In this document: in pieces, positions 8,528-20,117 of the stretch
Layout of the letters: the number at the start of each line of letters is the position of its first letter
Numbering within the stretch: the stretch's first letter is position 1
Assembly: GCF_000248055.1 (NCBI RefSeq)
Contig: NZ_BAFC01000065.1
Coordinates: 1-64,000 of the forward strand
Origin: Gordonia sputi NBRC 100414
GTDB lineage: Bacteria > Actinomycetota > Actinomycetes > Mycobacteriales > Mycobacteriaceae
DNA length: 64,000 bases
Reading direction: 5' to 3'
Notes under the pieces: model-generated
The model's input: the letters and a program-made list of their open reading frames with translations, nothing else
What the model was told of the DNA's origin: nothing
Databases searched by the model: none
Position numbers and translations under genes: made by a program

Positions 8528-11500
8528 ATGAAGCACGCTCCAGGCCCCATTGGGCTCTATGACCCGGCCAACGAACACGACGCGTGCGGTGTTGCGTTTG
8601 TTGTCGACATGCATGGTCGTCGCAGCCGCGACATCGTGGACAAGGCGATCACCGCGCTGATCAACCTCGAGCATCGTGGTGCCGCGGGCGCAGAGCCGAA
8701 CACCGGCGACGGTGCCGGAATCATGATCCAGGTCCCCGACCGCTTCCTGCGTGAGGTTGTCGACTTCGAACTGCCCGCCGAGGGCAGCTACGCGACCGGT
8801 ATCGCCTTCCTGCCGCAGGGCTCGAACGACGCCGCGACCGCCGCCGAGGGCGTCGAGAAGATCATCGAGTCCGAAGGTCTGACCGTGCTCGGCTGGCGCG
8901 AGGTACCCACCAACGAGAACGGCCTCGGTGCGCTCGCGCGCGACGCGATGCCGACCTTCCGTCAGGTGTTCCTCGCCGGCGCGTCGGGCATGGAGCTCGA
9001 GCGCAAGGCATTCGTCGTGCGCAAGCGTGTTCAGCACGAGCTCGGCAACAAGGGTGCAGGCGCCGACGGCCCGGGCCGCGAGACCGTCTACTTCCCGAGC
9101 CTGTCGGGCACGACCTTCGTCTACAAGGGCATGCTCACCACCCCGCAGCTGCGGGAGTTCTACCTCGACCTGCAGGATTCGCGGGTGGAGAGCGCGCTGG
9201 GCCTCGTGCACTCGCGCTTCTCGACCAACACCTTCCCGTCGTGGCCGCTCGCGCATCCGTTCCGACGAGTCGCCCACAACGGTGAGATCAACACCGTCAC
9301 CGGCAACGAGAACTGGATGCGTGCCCGTGAGGCACTGATCGACACGTCGCTGTTCGGCGACGGCGCAGCGCAGAAGATCTTCCCCGTGTGTACGCCCGGA
9401 GCGTCGGACACGGCACGCTTCGACGAGGTGCTCGAGATGCTGCACCTCGGCGGGCGCAGCCTGCCCCACGCGGTCCTGATGATGATCCCCGAGGCGTGGG
9501 AACGCCAGGAGGCGATGAAGCCGGAGCACCGCGCGTTCTACGAGTACCACGCGTCACTCATGGAGCCGTGGGACGGACCGGCATCGGTGTGCTTCACCGA
9601 CGGCACCGTCGTCGGCGCTGTGCTCGACCGAAACGGCCTGCGCCCCAGCCGAATCTGGGTCACCAAGGACGGCCTCGTCGTGATGGCCTCCGAGGTCGGC
9701 GTGCTCGACATCGACCAGGCCGACGTCGTGCAGAAGCTGCGCCTGCAGCCGGGCCGCATGTTCCTCGTCGACACCGAGGCCGGCCGCATCGTCGACGACG
9801 AGGAGATCAAGGACGAACTCGCCGCAGAGCATCCGTACGCGGAGTGGCTCGACAAGGGCCTCGTCCACATCGACCACGTCAAAGCGTTGCCGCATGAGCA
9901 CATGTCCCACCACCGGGTCACGTTGCGGCAGTTGGTGTTCGGTTACACCACCGAGGAGCTCAACCTGCTGGTCGCGCCGATGGCGAAGACCGGAGCCGAG
10001 GCCATCGGCTCGATGGGTACCGACACTCCGATCGCGGTGTTGTCTGCTCGCCCGCGGATGCTGTTCGACTACTTCCAGCAGCTCTTTGCGCAGGTGACCA
10101 ACCCGCCGCTCGACGCGATCCGCGAGGAGATCGTCACCAGCATCGGCGGAACCATCGGGTCCGAAGCCGATCTGCTGCACCCGGGTCCCGAGTCGTGCCG
10201 CCAGATCGCGCTTCCCTCACCGGTGATCGACAACGACACCCTCGCCAAGTTGGTCCGGATCAACGAGGACGACGCGCTTCCCGACTTCCGCAGCATCCAG
10301 ATCCACGGTCTCTACCCGGTGGCCGAGGGTGGTGCCGGGTTGCGCAAGGCGCTCGACGAGATCCGCGCCAAGGTCAGTGCTGCCATCGACGACGGTGTGA
10401 GCCTCGTCGTGCTCAGCGACCGCGAGTCCGACGAGACGCTCGCGCCGATCCCGTCGTTGCTGCTGACGGCCGCGGTTCACCATCATCTGGTCCGCGAGCG
10501 CAAGCGCACGCGCGTCGGCCTGATCGTCGAATCGGGTGATTGCCGCGAGGTCCACCACGTCGCCACGTTGGTGGGATTCGGTGCGGCAGCGGTCAATCCG
10601 TACATGGCATTCGAATCGATCGAGGACATGGTCGAGCGCGGAGTGCTCGGCGATATCGATTTCGAGACCGCCCGCAACAACTACGTCAAGGCCGCAGGCA
10701 AGGGCGTGCTCAAGGTGATGAGCAAGATGGGCATCTCCACGGTCGCCTCGTACACCGGCGCTCAGCTCTTCCAGGTGATCGGTCTCGACCAGGACACCGT
10801 CGACGAGTTCTTCAGCGGGATGAACAGCCAGCTCGGAGGCGTCGGGCTCGACGAGATCGCCGCCGACGTCGCAACGCGACATGCCTTGGCGTTCAACGAC
10901 CGTCCGTCCGAGCGCGCACACCGTGAGCTCCCGGTCGGCGGCGAGTACCAGTGGCGGCGCGAGGGTGAGTACCACCTATTCAACCCGGACACCGTGTTCA
11001 AGCTTCAGCACGCAACGCGCAGCGGTCAGTACAAGGTGTTCAAGGAGTACACCAAGATGGTCGACGATCAGTCGGCCCGAATGGCAACTCTGCGTGGACT
11101 GTTCGACTTCAACTTCGGCGATCGCGACCCGATCCCGATCGACAAGGTCGAACCCGCGAGCGAGATCGTCAAGCGCTTCTCGACGGGGGCGATGAGTTTC
11201 GGCTCGATCTCGGCCGAGGCACACGAGACACTCGCCATCGCGATGAACCGTCTCGGTGGGCGCTCGAACTCCGGTGAGGGCGGCGAGGATCCGCGGCGTT
11301 TCCATCACGACGAGAACGGTGACTGGCGACGCAGCGCGATCAAGCAGGTCGCGTCGGGACGCTTCGGCGTCACCTCGCACTACCTGAGCAACTGCACCGA
11401 CATCCAGATCAAGATGGCGCAGGGTGCGAAACCCGGTGAGGGTGGCCAGCTTCCGCCGCACAAGGTGTACCCGTGGGTCGCCGAGGTGCGGGGCTCGACG

Positions 11501-13111
11501 CCAGGCGTCGGCCTCATCTCGCCGCCGCCGCACCACGACATCTACTCGATCGAGGATCTCGCTCAGCTGATCCACGACCTGAAGAACGCCAATCCGCAAG
11601 CGCGCGTACACGTCAAGCTCGTCAGTGAGCTCGGCGTCGGAACGGTCGCCGCGGGTGTGTCGAAGGCGCACGCCGACGTCGTGCTGATCTCCGGCCACGA
11701 CGGCGGTACCGGCGCGTCGCCGCTGACGTCGTTGAAGCATGCCGGTGCCCCCTGGGAGATCGGTCTCGCCGAGACGCAGCAGACCTTGCTGCTCAACGGA
11801 CTTCGCGATCGGATCTCGGTACAGGTCGACGGTCAGCTCAAGACCGGCCGCGACGTGGTGATCGGTGCACTGCTCGGAGCCGAGGAGTTCGGCTTCGCGA
11901 CGGCGCCTCTCGTCGTCTCCGGTTGCGTCATGATGCGCGTCTGCCATCTCGACACCTGCCCGGTCGGTGTCGCCACCCAGAATCCGCTGCTGCGTGAGCG
12001 TTTCACCGGCAAGCCGGAGTTCGTCGAGAACTTCTTCATGTTCATCGCAGAAGAGGTACGCGAGCTGCTTGCTCGCCTCGGGTTCCGCACGCTGCAGGAG
12101 GCCGTCGGCCACGTCGAGGCTCTCGACACGACAAAGGCACTCGCACACTGGAAGTCGTCGAAGGCGGGCAAGCTCGATCTGTCGCCGATTCTGTCGACGC
12201 CCGAATCGCCGTTCATGAACCAGGATCTGTACTGCTCCGGCGTGCAGGACCACGGTTTGGAGAAGGCGCTCGACCAGCAGCTCATCGCGCAGAGTCGTGA
12301 GGCGATCGATCACGGCACCAGGGTGTCGTTCACGTCAAAGATCACCAACGTGAACCGCACCGTCGGAACGATGCTCGGCCATGAGGTCACCAAGACGCAT
12401 GGCGCGCAAGGGCTTCCCGAGGGAACGATCATCATCGACTTCGAGGGTTCTGCAGGCAATAGCTTCGGTGCGTTCGTGCCGAAGGGCATCACGCTTCGAC
12501 TCGAGGGCGACGCCAACGACTTCGTCGGCAAGGGCCTCTCGGGTGGACGCATCGTGGTGCGCCCGCCGGCGAGTACGCCGGAAGGCTTTGTCGCAGAGGA
12601 CAACATCATCGCCGGAAATGTGATCGGCTTCGGTGCCACCAAGGGAAAGATCTTCCTGCGCGGCGTCGTCGGCGAGCGTTTCTGCGTGCGTAACTCCGGT
12701 GCCACGGCGGTGGTCGAGGGCGTCGGTGATCACGGCTGCGAGTACATGACCGGTGGACGCGTGGTGGTGCTCGGTGACACCGGACGCAACTTCGCGGCTG
12801 GTATGTCGGGCGGCATCGCCTACGTGTACGACCCCGACAACAAGCTGGGTACCAACCTGAACCCCGAACTCGTCGACCTCGAACCACTCGACGACGAAGA
12901 CATCGAGTTCTTGTCCGGCATCATCGGTGAGCATCGCGGCGAGACGGCGTCGCCGGTCGCCGCGGCGATACTTGCCGATTGGGAGAACACCCAGCAGGCG
13001 TTCGCCAAGGTCATGCCACGCGATTTCAAGCGCGTGCTGGCCGCGATCGACGCCGCAGAGAAGTCCGGACGAGACGTGAACGAAGCGATCATGGAGGCCG
13101 CACGTGGCTGA
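8528..13111 (+). CDS. gltB: Glutamate synthase (NADPH) large subunit
   Basis: 1527 residues, the usual length for GltB. With GltD it converts 2-oxoglutarate and glutamine to two glutamates, completing the GS-GOGAT route of ammonium assimilation. The class II amidotransferase domain begins after a short propeptide, with the catalytic Cys at residue 20 (HDACGVAF). The central domain is followed by the FMN/3Fe-4S synthase domain containing [13 protein letters not shown] and the cluster Cys in [15 protein letters not shown] (about 1133, 1139, 1144). The C-terminal GXGXG beta-helix has [11 protein letters not shown] and [10 protein letters not shown]. The stop overlaps the gltD start by 8 nt, indicating translational coupling. 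Confidence 0.98.
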   Translation: MKHAPGPIGLYDPANEHDACGVAFVVDMHGRRSRDIVDKAITALINLEHRGAAGAEPNTGDGAGIMIQVPDRFLREVVDFELPAEGSYATGIAFLPQGSNDAATAAEGVEKIIESEGLTVLGWREVPTNENGLGALARDAMPTFRQVFLAGASGMELERKAFVVRKRVQHELGNKGAGADGPGRETVYFPSLSGTTFVYKGMLTTPQLREFYLDLQDSRVESALGLVHSRFSTNTFPSWPLAHPFRRVAHNGEINTVTGNENWMRAREALIDTSLFGDGAAQKIFPVCTPGASDTARFDEVLEMLHLGGRSLPHAVLMMIPEAWERQEAMKPEHRAFYEYHASLMEPWDGPASVCFTDGTVVGAVLDRNGLRPSRIWVTKDGLVVMASEVGVLDIDQADVVQKLRLQPGRMFLVDTEAGRIVDDEEIKDELAAEHPYAEWLDKGLVHIDHVKALPHEHMSHHRVTLRQLVFGYTTEELNLLVAPMAKTGAEAIGSMGTDTPIAVLSARPRMLFDYFQQLFAQVTNPPLDAIREEIVTSIGGTIGSEADLLHPGPESCRQIALPSPVIDNDTLAKLVRINEDDALPDFRSIQIHGLYPVAEGGAGLRKALDEIRAKVSAAIDDGVSLVVLSDRESDETLAPIPSLLLTAAVHHHLVRERKRTRVGLIVESGDCREVHHVATLVGFGAAAVNPYMAFESIEDMVERGVLGDIDFETARNNYVKAAGKGVLKVMSKMGISTVASYTGAQLFQVIGLDQDTVDEFFSGMNSQLGGVGLDEIAADVATRHALAFNDRPSERAHRELPVGGEYQWRREGEYHLFNPDTVFKLQHATRSGQYKVFKEYTKMVDDQSARMATLRGLFDFNFGDRDPIPIDKVEPASEIVKRFSTGAMSFGSISAEAHETLAIAMNRLGGRSNSGEGGEDPRRFHHDENGDWRRSAIKQVASGRFGVTSHYLSNCTDIQIKMAQGAKPGEGGQLPPHKVYPWVAEVRGSTPGVGLISPPPHHDIYSIEDLAQLIHDLKNANPQARVHVKLVSELGVGTVAAGVSKAHADVVLISGHDGGTGASPLTSLKHAGAPWEIGLAETQQTLLLNGLRDRISVQVDGQLKTGRDVVIGALLGAEEFGFATAPLVVSGCVMMRVCHLDTCPVGVATQNPLLRERFTGKPEFVENFFMFIAEEVRELLARLGFRTLQEAVGHVEALDTTKALAHWKSSKAGKLDLSPILSTPESPFMNQDLYCSGVQDHGLEKALDQQLIAQSREAIDHGTRVSFTSKITNVNRTVGTMLGHEVTKTHGAQGLPEGTIIIDFEGSAGNSFGAFVPKGITLRLEGDANDFVGKGLSGGRIVVRPPASTPEGFVAEDNIIAGNVIGFGATKGKIFLRGVVGERFCVRNSGATAVVEGVGDHGCEYMTGGRVVVLGDTGRNFAAGMSGGIAYVYDPDNKLGTNLNPELVDLEPLDDEDIEFLSGIIGEHRGETASPVAAAILADWENTQQAFAKVMPRDFKRVLAAIDAAEKSGRDVNEAIMEAARG

Positions 13112-14558
13112 CCCCAGAGGATTCCTCAAGCACACCGAGCGTGAACTGCCCGAGCGGCGGCCGGTCGACCTGCGGTTGATGGACTGGAAAGAGGTCTACA
13201 ACGACTTCGACAAGTCGGAGCTGCAGACCCAGGCCAGCCGCTGCATGGACTGCGGTATCCCGTTCTGCCACAATGGTTGTCCGCTGGGCAACCTGATCCC
13301 GGAGTGGAACGACCTGGTCTACCGGGATCAGTGGAAAGAAGGCATCGAGCGCCTGCACGCGACCAACAACTTCCCGGAGTTCACGGGGCGCCTGTGCCCA
13401 GCGCCGTGCGAGGCGTCGTGCGTGCTCGGTATCAATCAGCCCGCGGTGACCATCAAGCAGGTCGAGGTGGAACTGATCGACAACGCCTTCGACAGCGGCT
13501 GGGTTCAGCCCGTGCTGCCGAGTGAGCGCACCGGCAAGTCGGTTGCGGTTGTCGGTTCGGGTCCCGCGGGACTCGCTGCGGCGCAACAGCTCACGCGTGC
13601 GGGCCACACGGTTTACGTCTACGAGCGCGCCGATCGCATCGGCGGACTGCTGCGCTACGGCATCCCCGAGTTCAAGATGGAGAAGCGCCACATCGACCGT
13701 CGTCTCGAGCAGATGAAGGCCGAGGGCACCATCTTCCGCACCGGCGTCAACGTCGGCGTCGACATCACCGTCGCGCAGCTTCGTCAGGACTTCGACGCCG
13801 TTGTGCTCGCCATGGGTTCGACGATCGGTCGCGATCTGCCGATTCCGGGCCGCGAGCTCGACGGTATCCACCAGGCGATGGAGTTCTTGCCGCAGGCCAA
13901 CCGAATTCAGCTCGGCGACACCGTCGACGGGCAGATCAGTGCCAAGGGCAAGAAGGTCGTCATCATCGGCGGCGGCGACACCGGCGCCGACTGCCTCGGC
14001 ACGTCGCTGCGTCAAGGCGCTGAGGTTGTACACCAGTTCGAGATCATGCCCAAGCCGCCGACCGAGCGAGCCGAGTCGACCCCGTGGCCGACGTACCCGC
14101 TGATGTATCGCGTGTCGTCTGCCCATGAAGAGGGCGGCGAACGCGTCTTCTCGGTCAACACCGAGCAGTTCACCGGCGAGAACGGCAAGGTCACCGCGCT
14201 CAAGGCGCACGAGGTCGTCATGCGCGACGGTCGGTTCGAGAAGGTCGAGGGCTCAGACTTCGAGCTCGAGTGCGATCTGGTGCTGTTGGCCATGGGCTTC
14301 GTCGGCCCTGAGCGCGTCGACCTACTCGACAAGCTGGGCGTCGAATACGACCAGCGAGGCAACATCAAGCGCGACAACGACTTTGCTGCCGTCGGGCAGG
14401 AGGGCGTGTACGTCGCGGGCGATGCCGGGCGCGGACAGTCGCTGATCGTGTGGGCCATCGCGGAGGGTCGCTCGGCTGCGGCCGCCGCGGACCGGTACCT
14501 CGCGGGCGCGTCGGATCTGCCCGCACCGATCGTGCCGACGCAGGTCGCGCAGCGCTGA
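13104..14558 (+). CDS. gltD: Glutamate synthase small subunit
   Basis: 484 residues. This subunit passes electrons from NADPH through FAD and 4Fe-4S clusters to GltB. The N-terminal Cys-rich region has [14 protein letters not shown] (Cys 47, 50, 55, 59) and CPAPCEASC (98, 102, 106). The FAD site is [11 protein letters not shown] (about 150-160), the NADPH site [12 protein letters not shown] (about 286-297), and a C-terminal [17 protein letters not shown] segment completes the FAD site. Translation starts at GTG 13104 inside the gltB 3' end. Confidence 0.98.
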   Translation: MADPRGFLKHTERELPERRPVDLRLMDWKEVYNDFDKSELQTQASRCMDCGIPFCHNGCPLGNLIPEWNDLVYRDQWKEGIERLHATNNFPEFTGRLCPAPCEASCVLGINQPAVTIKQVEVELIDNAFDSGWVQPVLPSERTGKSVAVVGSGPAGLAAAQQLTRAGHTVYVYERADRIGGLLRYGIPEFKMEKRHIDRRLEQMKAEGTIFRTGVNVGVDITVAQLRQDFDAVVLAMGSTIGRDLPIPGRELDGIHQAMEFLPQANRIQLGDTVDGQISAKGKKVVIIGGGDTGADCLGTSLRQGAEVVHQFEIMPKPPTERAESTPWPTYPLMYRVSSAHEEGGERVFSVNTEQFTGENGKVTALKAHEVVMRDGRFEKVEGSDFELECDLVLLAMGFVGPERVDLLDKLGVEYDQRGNIKRDNDFAAVGQEGVYVAGDAGRGQSLIVWAIAEGRSAAAAADRYLAGASDLPAPIVPTQVAQR

Positions 14559-14635
14559 CCTGCCCCGCTGGGTGGTGATCTCGACCAGCGGGACGGCTCG
14601 ACCAGCGAAAAGCGCTTGACCGGCGGTCGGGGCGC

Positions 14636-15070
14636 TCAGAGCTTCTCGAGCACGCTCGTCATCTGGGTGGGCACCGAGTCGGCGAGGCGGCCGAAGATGG
14701 AGCTGAAGAGGGGTTCGCCGATCAGCTTGAAGCGGTGGAAGTCGACGAGCGCACGGTAGGTGACGCTCGTCGTTCCGTCGCCGAGGTCGGTGAACGAGAG
14801 GTCGTCCGACGTCGTGGCGGTCTTGTTGGAGCCGGAGAACACGACGTGGTCGGGGTCGTCGCGCGTCAGTTCGTAGGTCAGCTCGGTCGAGATTCCGAAG
14901 AGCTTCGACTTGTTGTGCCAACGCGTGCCAAGTGCGATCGGGGCGTTGTCCTCCTGCGTGCATTCCACTGTCCCCGGGTCCCATTCCTCGGCGTGGGCGA
15001 AGTCGCGCAGATAGGCGACGATCACCTCACGCGGCTGTCGGACAGTGAAGGTGCGCGAGACGTCGACCAC
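14636..15070 (-). CDS. SRPBCC (START-like) family protein
   Basis: About 144 residues from GTG 15070, chosen because AGGAGG lies exactly 6 nt upstream; the longer frame has no such signal. The pattern VSRTFTVRQPREVIVAYL at the start, AEEWDPGTVECTQ, and LTYELTRDDPDHVVFSGSN is typical of the polyketide cyclase/SRPBCC fold, a hydrophobic ligand-binding helix-grip. The ligand is unknown. It converges on gltD, with a short interval containing CTCGACCAGCG elements related to the repeats near 41 kb. Confidence 0.85.
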   Translation of the reverse strand: MVDVSRTFTVRQPREVIVAYLRDFAHAEEWDPGTVECTQEDNAPIALGTRWHNKSKLFGISTELTYELTRDDPDHVVFSGSNKTATTSDDLSFTDLGDGTTSVTYRALVDFHRFKLIGEPLFSSIFGRLADSVPTQMTSVLEKL

Positions 15071-15230
15071 CGTGGGCCTCCTCATGTGTCGGATCACTCG
15101 GTTCTGTAGACAAACGTTCTATGAGAGTTCGGTGAGACGACGCTGCCGGATGGGTGCATTCCTGCCTACACTCTGTGGGTTGGATCGCGGCGATCGTGTC
15201 GCGGATACGTGTTCGTGGAGGTACAGGTCA

Positions 15231-16112
15231 GTGCGCACGCTTCTCGGGATGGCAGCTGCGGTGGTGTTGGCGGCGTGTGGCGTCGTGGTCGCATCGGCGG
15301 GGTCGGCGTCGGCCGCGCCGGGACCATGCCCAAAGGTGTACGTGTTGGCAATACCCGGCACCTGGTCTGACGGACCAGGTCTGCTCGGTTCCGTCACGTC
15401 GAATCTCGGGCCCGACACCAAGGTCTCCTATGTCGGCTACGACGCCACGGCGTTCCCGTGGGAGAGCGCCATCTACGGAAAGTCGAAGGCGCAGGCCGTA
15501 GCCAATACCAAGGGTCTTGCCCTGGGGATGCTCAAGCGTTGCCCGGGCACCAAGATCGCGCTCACCGGTTACAGCCAGGGTGCCGACGCCGCAGGCGACG
15601 TCGCGTCGGAGATCGGTACCGGCCACGAGAAGATCCGTCCGCAGCAGGTCGCGGGAGTTGTGCTGATCTCAGATCCGCGTCGGTCGTCGAAAGACAATCT
15701 GGTCGGGCCGCCCCTATCCGGGCAGGGTAGCGGTGGGCCACGCCTTGACGGCATGGGCTACGTGCTGCCGCGCGCCTTCACCATTTGCGCGCCCAAGGAT
15801 CTCTACTGCAACGTGCCGCGTGAGTACTACGTGACGCGCGTGATCGGCTACCTCGCTGAAACCAGTGATCCGACGCCCAGCCAGGTCGGCCAGTATCAGG
15901 CCGAGGCGGGGGCAATCGTCAACGAGATGCTGACCAGGGGCGGGCCGGGCAACGTCGTCAACGAGCTGAGCAACGCTCGAGCGCGGCAGCAGATCATCGA
16001 GTTCAACCGGTTCTTGCAGTCGGGTTCACACGGCGATTACGGGCGTTTCGAGGTCAAGCCGGGTGTGACCGCCGTGGAATGGGCACATCAGTTTCTCGCC
16101 GGATTGGGCTGA
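15231..16112 (+). CDS. Secreted cutinase-family esterase
   Basis: 293 residues from GTG 15231, with GGAGG 9 nt upstream. A signal peptide (about residues 1-29, ending SASA-AP) is followed by an alpha/beta hydrolase of the cutinase-like (Culp) family. The triad is visible: Ser 115 in GYSQG, Asp 190 in CAPKDLYC and His 267 in SGSHGDYG, with paired Cys around them. Known Culp enzymes are lipases or esterases, and Culp6-type members act on envelope lipids; the substrate here is not known. The C-terminus extends little beyond the domain. Confidence 0.9.
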   Translation: MRTLLGMAAAVVLAACGVVVASAGSASAAPGPCPKVYVLAIPGTWSDGPGLLGSVTSNLGPDTKVSYVGYDATAFPWESAIYGKSKAQAVANTKGLALGMLKRCPGTKIALTGYSQGADAAGDVASEIGTGHEKIRPQQVAGVVLISDPRRSSKDNLVGPPLSGQGSGGPRLDGMGYVLPRAFTICAPKDLYCNVPREYYVTRVIGYLAETSDPTPSQVGQYQAEAGAIVNEMLTRGGPGNVVNELSNARARQQIIEFNRFLQSGSHGDYGRFEVKPGVTAVEWAHQFLAGLG

Positions 16113-16243
16113 ACCGCGCGTCGGTCTCTGACTGGTAACGAATCCTGTGTGACGATCGATACGAAGGGTGAGGTTGCGCCGACACAGTCGGCAATACAAG
16201 ATAGTAAAGATCGAATCCGTTCTGACGCAGGAAACGTATCGTC

Positions 16244-16399
16244 ATGAAGCTGGCAGCAACGTTCCAGACACCCCGTCGACACTCAATGCTGAGTGCCATC
16301 ACCGGCGGCCGACTCGGCCGCCATCGTGAGGCGCCGCGATTCCCCGCAGAGGCCGAACGCCTCGTCACCGCGGCGGAGCTCAAGCGACTGAGTGCGTGA
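16244..16399 (+). CDS. Small 51-residue protein
   Basis: An ATG at 16244 opens a 51-codon frame ending in TGA 16397-16399, with AGGAAA upstream at a somewhat long distance. The peptide begins MKLAATFQTPRRHSM and ends LVTAAELKRLSA, basic in the middle with a helical C-terminus. Codon third positions are GC-rich as in real genes here, and it fills an otherwise empty gap between the cutinase and S4 genes. No known motif. Confidence 0.45.
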   Translation: MKLAATFQTPRRHSMLSAITGGRLGRHREAPRFPAEAERLVTAAELKRLSA

Positions 16400-16411
16400 G
16401 CAGGTCGCCGG

Positions 16412-16636
16412 TCACCCCTCGGTGACCCGCGCTGATGCGTCGCCCAGAGAGATCACGTCGCCGACTACCAACTGTCGACCTCTGCGTGTTTCCACACCGC
16501 CGTTGACCGTGACGAGACCGTCGGAGATGACCTCCTTCGCCTCGGCTCCGGACTCGATGAGGTTCGCCAATTTCAAGAACTGACCGAGCCTGATCCCGTC
16601 ACCCCGTACAGGTACGTCGAATGCGTCGTCGTCCAT
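16412..16636 (-). CDS. S4-domain RNA-binding protein
   Basis: 74 residues from ATG 16636. Nearly the whole protein is one S4 fold: IRLGQFLKLANLIESGAEAK, then VISDGLVTVNGGVETRRGRQL and VGDVISL. This matches the small YbcJ/RqcP-like S4 proteins that bind structured RNA or ribosomes. Which RNA is not evident. It is divergent from lysX, 67 nt apart, and convergent with the small ORF at 16244. Confidence 0.85.
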   Translation of the reverse strand: MDDDAFDVPVRGDGIRLGQFLKLANLIESGAEAKEVISDGLVTVNGGVETRRGRQLVVGDVISLGDASARVTEG

Positions 16637-16703
16637 GCCTGAGATACTGCCTGACCGGCGGAGCGTACGCACCGTCGAATCCCGGGTGAACTACCTTTGA
16701 TCC

Positions 16704-19700
16704 ATGGCGGTCGAGTCCCCATCTCACGCACGTTCAAGTGCTCCCACAGATCCCGACGTCGCGTTGCAGCGATCGCAACGGGCGGAGGCGGATCGTCGTT
16801 CGGCCGATCTGCTCGAGCGCATCCGCCACCCCCGCGGATTCGGCAGCCACGCGCCGCGGATCGCTGGACTCGTCGTCGGAATCATGGCGACCATCGCATT
16901 GCTGTCGAGCATCTTCCCGTTCTTTCGGCACTGGATTCACGTTCCGCGCGACTACGTGGACGACTTCATCATGTCGATGCCCGACACGAGCTTCGCGTGG
17001 TCGTTTGTGTTGGCCCTCGTCGCCATCGCGCTGACGGCGCGCAAGCGCATCGCGTGGTGGATCTGTGTCATCTACCTGCTGCTGTTCATGGCTGGAAACG
17101 CGGTGCTGTTGTGGCAGCCGGTCGCCGACGACTTCGACGTCGACGACGCCGAGCGCATGAACATCGTGATCGGTCTCGGTATCGATCTCGTGGCCCTTAT
17201 CTTCCTGCTCGTCACATATCGGCAGTTCTACACGCGGGTTCGACGTGCCGCCCTACTGCGCGCGCTCGTGGTGCTGGTGGTCGGACTTGCCGTGGCAACC
17301 GGCATCGGGTTCGCGCTGGTGTGGCTGTTCCCGGGCAGTCTGGAACGCTCCGAGCGTCTGCCCTACGCGTTCAATCGGGTCGTTGCGTTCGCCGCGATCG
17401 ACCAGCGGACTTTCGACGGCCATCACGCGTATCCGCCGGTCAATGGCGCACTGGGTCTGTTCGGTGCGCTCGCGCTGATCGTCGCGGCGTCGGTGCTCTT
17501 CCGATCGCAGCGGCTCAAGTCGCTGATGACGGCGACCGACGAACGACTGATCCGGGCGCTGATCACGCGATTCAACGACGACGACTCGTTGGCCTACTTC
17601 TCGACGCGACGCGACAAAGCGGTTGTCTTCTCGCGCGACGGTCGCGCGGCGATCACCTACCGTGTCGAACTGGGTGTGGGTCTTGTGGGTGGCGATCCGA
17701 TCGGCGACCCAGAGTCGTGGCCGGACGCGATCGCCGAATTCCTGGTGCTCTGCGAGCGCTACGGGTGGCATCCCGCGGCGATGGGTTCGAGTGAGCGAGG
17801 CGCGGCAGCATTCGATGCCGCGGGGTTCACCTCGCTGAACATCGGCGACGAGGCGATCCTGCACACGCGCCAGTACACGATCAGCGGGCCGACCATGAAG
17901 GGCGTGCGCCAGGCGGTGACACGAACGCGCCGCGCAGGCGTCACCACCCGCATCCGCAGGCACCGCGACATTCCGCCGACCGAGATGGCCGACGTGATCG
18001 CGCGGGCCGACGCCTGGCGCGACACCGAGGAGGAGCGCGGCTTCGCGATGGCGCTCTCGCGAATCGGCGATCCCGCAGACGGTGACTGCCTGCTTGTGGA
18101 GGCGGTCCTGAACGAGGGACAGCCCGACGAGAAGGTCGTCGGGATGCTGTCATTCGTTCCGTGGGGTAAGCGCGGGGTCTCGCTCGATCTGATGCGCCGC
18201 GATCGCAGCGGCATCAACGGCGTCGTGGAGACAATGGTCAGCGACCTGTGCCGCGACTCGGAGAACTTCGGGATCACCGACATCTCGCTGAACTTCGCCA
18301 CCTTCCGCGCCGTGTTCGAGAAGGGGCAGGAGATCGGCGCGGGCCCTGTCATGCGTGCGAGCTACGCCGTGCTGATGTTCGGCTCCAAGTTCTTTCAGAT
18401 GGAGTCGCTCTACCGGTCCAACGCCAAATACCTTCCCGACTGGCAGCCTCGCTTCCTCTGCTTCGAGGACACCCGAATCCTCGCGCGAGCGGGGCTGGCG
18501 GCTGTCGTCACCGAGGGCTTCGTCAGGCTGCCAAGGTTCGGCCGCAAGCAGCAGTACACCGCGGGACAGCCGTCGATTCCCGCCGGCATCGATGTCGACG
18601 CGTTGATCGCTGAACTCGACGCCGAGGCGGAGGCCCAGAACGCCGTCGCAGCCCACCGTCCGGAGCAGGTCCGGGTGCGACTTGCCAAGCTGGACAGGAT
18701 GATCGACGACGGCGTCGACCCATATCCACCCGCCGATCCGCCGTCGCACTCGATCGCGGAGGCCATCGCGGCGCCTGCAGGTACGCCGGTGTCGATCGCC
18801 GGGCGCATCACGCGACTGCGCGACTTCGGCAAGGTGGTCTTTGCCGACGTCCATGACTGGTCCGGGCAGGTGCAGATCCTGGTCGAAGTGTCGCGACTCG
18901 ATTCCGGCTCAAGGGATTTCGCGTCCGACGTCGACCTCGGTGATCTGGTCGAGGTTCACGGTGACATGGGTACGAGCCGCAAGGGTGAGGTATCGGTGCT
19001 TGTGGATCGCTGGGCGATGATCGGAAAGTCGCTGCGTCCGCTACCCGACAAGTGGGCGGGCCTGACAGACCCGGAAGCCCGTGTGCGGCAACGCTACGTC
19101 GACCTCGCGATCAATCCACGTTCGCGACAGTTGCTTGCCACGCGGAGCGTCGTCGTCAAGTCGCTGCGTGACTTCCTCTCTGCCCGTGGCTATCTCGAAG
19201 TCGAAACCCCGATACTGCAGCAGATCCACGGTGGCGCGAACGCGACCCCGTTCACGACCCACATCAACGCCTACAACCTCGACCTCTACCTGCGCATCGC
19301 ACCGGAGCTGTACCTCAAGCGGTTGTGCGTCGGCGGCGTGGAGAAGGTGTTCGAGATCGGCAGGAACTTCCGCAACGAAGGCGTCGACTTCAGTCACAAT
19401 CCGGAGTTCACGAGCCTGGAAGCCTATGAGGCGCACAGTGATTACCTGAAGATGCTCGATCTCACGCGGGAGATGATCCAGTTCGCGGCCACCGCCGCCT
19501 ACGGTGAGCCGGTGATCGTGCGCTACGACGACGAGGGTAACGAGCAGCGCATCGACATCTCCGGGCAGTGGCCGGTGAAGACCGTCTACGGGGTGGTGTC
19601 GGAGGGCGCTGATGAGGAGATCACGCCGGAGACGTCGGTGGAACATCTCCGCGAGGTCTGCAGGCGCCTCGACATCGCGTTCCGTCCGGACTGGGACGCG

Positions 19701-20114
19701 GGCGCGATAGTGCAGGAACTCTACGAGCATCTCGGTGAGGACCGCACCACTTTCCCGACGTTCTACACCGATTTCCCGACGTCGGTCTCGCCGCTCACGC
19801 GCGCTCATCGGAGCGAGCCGGGAGTGGCCGAGCGGTGGGATCTGGTGGCGTGGGGCGTCGAACTCGGTACCGCGTACACGGAGCTGACCGATCCGGTGGA
19901 GCAGCGTAAAAGGCTTACCGCGCAATCGGTTCTGGCTGCCGACGGCGATCCGGAGGCGATGGAACTCGATGAGGACTTCCTGCAGGCACTCGAATACGCG
20001 ATGCCGCCGACCGGCGGTCTCGGCGTCGGCGTCGACCGTGTGGTCATGTTGATCACGGGTCAGTCGATTCGCGAATCGCTGGCATTTCCGCTGGCCAAAC
20101 CGCAGGAGAGCTGA
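16704..20114 (+). CDS. lysX: Bifunctional lysyl-PG synthase/lysyl-tRNA synthetase
   Basis: 1136 residues, similar to mycobacterial LysX. The N-terminal part has about six membrane helices (residues 55-265), then the MprF-type transferase domain ([13 protein letters not shown] through [19 protein letters not shown], about 300-580), which moves lysine from Lys-tRNA to phosphatidylglycerol. The C-terminal part is a class II LysRS: OB fold ([20 protein letters not shown]), motif 2 ([15 protein letters not shown]) and motif 3 ([12 protein letters not shown]). The enzyme makes its own charged tRNA and gives resistance to cationic peptides. It is followed directly by an alpha/beta hydrolase gene. 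Confidence 0.97.
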   Translation: MAVESPSHARSSAPTDPDVALQRSQRAEADRRSADLLERIRHPRGFGSHAPRIAGLVVGIMATIALLSSIFPFFRHWIHVPRDYVDDFIMSMPDTSFAWSFVLALVAIALTARKRIAWWICVIYLLLFMAGNAVLLWQPVADDFDVDDAERMNIVIGLGIDLVALIFLLVTYRQFYTRVRRAALLRALVVLVVGLAVATGIGFALVWLFPGSLERSERLPYAFNRVVAFAAIDQRTFDGHHAYPPVNGALGLFGALALIVAASVLFRSQRLKSLMTATDERLIRALITRFNDDDSLAYFSTRRDKAVVFSRDGRAAITYRVELGVGLVGGDPIGDPESWPDAIAEFLVLCERYGWHPAAMGSSERGAAAFDAAGFTSLNIGDEAILHTRQYTISGPTMKGVRQAVTRTRRAGVTTRIRRHRDIPPTEMADVIARADAWRDTEEERGFAMALSRIGDPADGDCLLVEAVLNEGQPDEKVVGMLSFVPWGKRGVSLDLMRRDRSGINGVVETMVSDLCRDSENFGITDISLNFATFRAVFEKGQEIGAGPVMRASYAVLMFGSKFFQMESLYRSNAKYLPDWQPRFLCFEDTRILARAGLAAVVTEGFVRLPRFGRKQQYTAGQPSIPAGIDVDALIAELDAEAEAQNAVAAHRPEQVRVRLAKLDRMIDDGVDPYPPADPPSHSIAEAIAAPAGTPVSIAGRITRLRDFGKVVFADVHDWSGQVQILVEVSRLDSGSRDFASDVDLGDLVEVHGDMGTSRKGEVSVLVDRWAMIGKSLRPLPDKWAGLTDPEARVRQRYVDLAINPRSRQLLATRSVVVKSLRDFLSARGYLEVETPILQQIHGGANATPFTTHINAYNLDLYLRIAPELYLKRLCVGGVEKVFEIGRNFRNEGVDFSHNPEFTSLEAYEAHSDYLKMLDLTREMIQFAATAAYGEPVIVRYDDEGNEQRIDISGQWPVKTVYGVVSEGADEEITPETSVEHLREVCRRLDIAFRPDWDAGAIVQELYEHLGEDRTTFPTFYTDFPTSVSPLTRAHRSEPGVAERWDLVAWGVELGTAYTELTDPVEQRKRLTAQSVLAADGDPEAMELDEDFLQALEYAMPPTGGLGVGVDRVVMLITGQSIRESLAFPLAKPQES

Positions 20115-20117
20115 GTG

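Noticed and set aside
10976-12313. Long minus-strand frame inside gltB
   Set aside because: It is antisense to a clear full-length GltB and has shadow-like composition.
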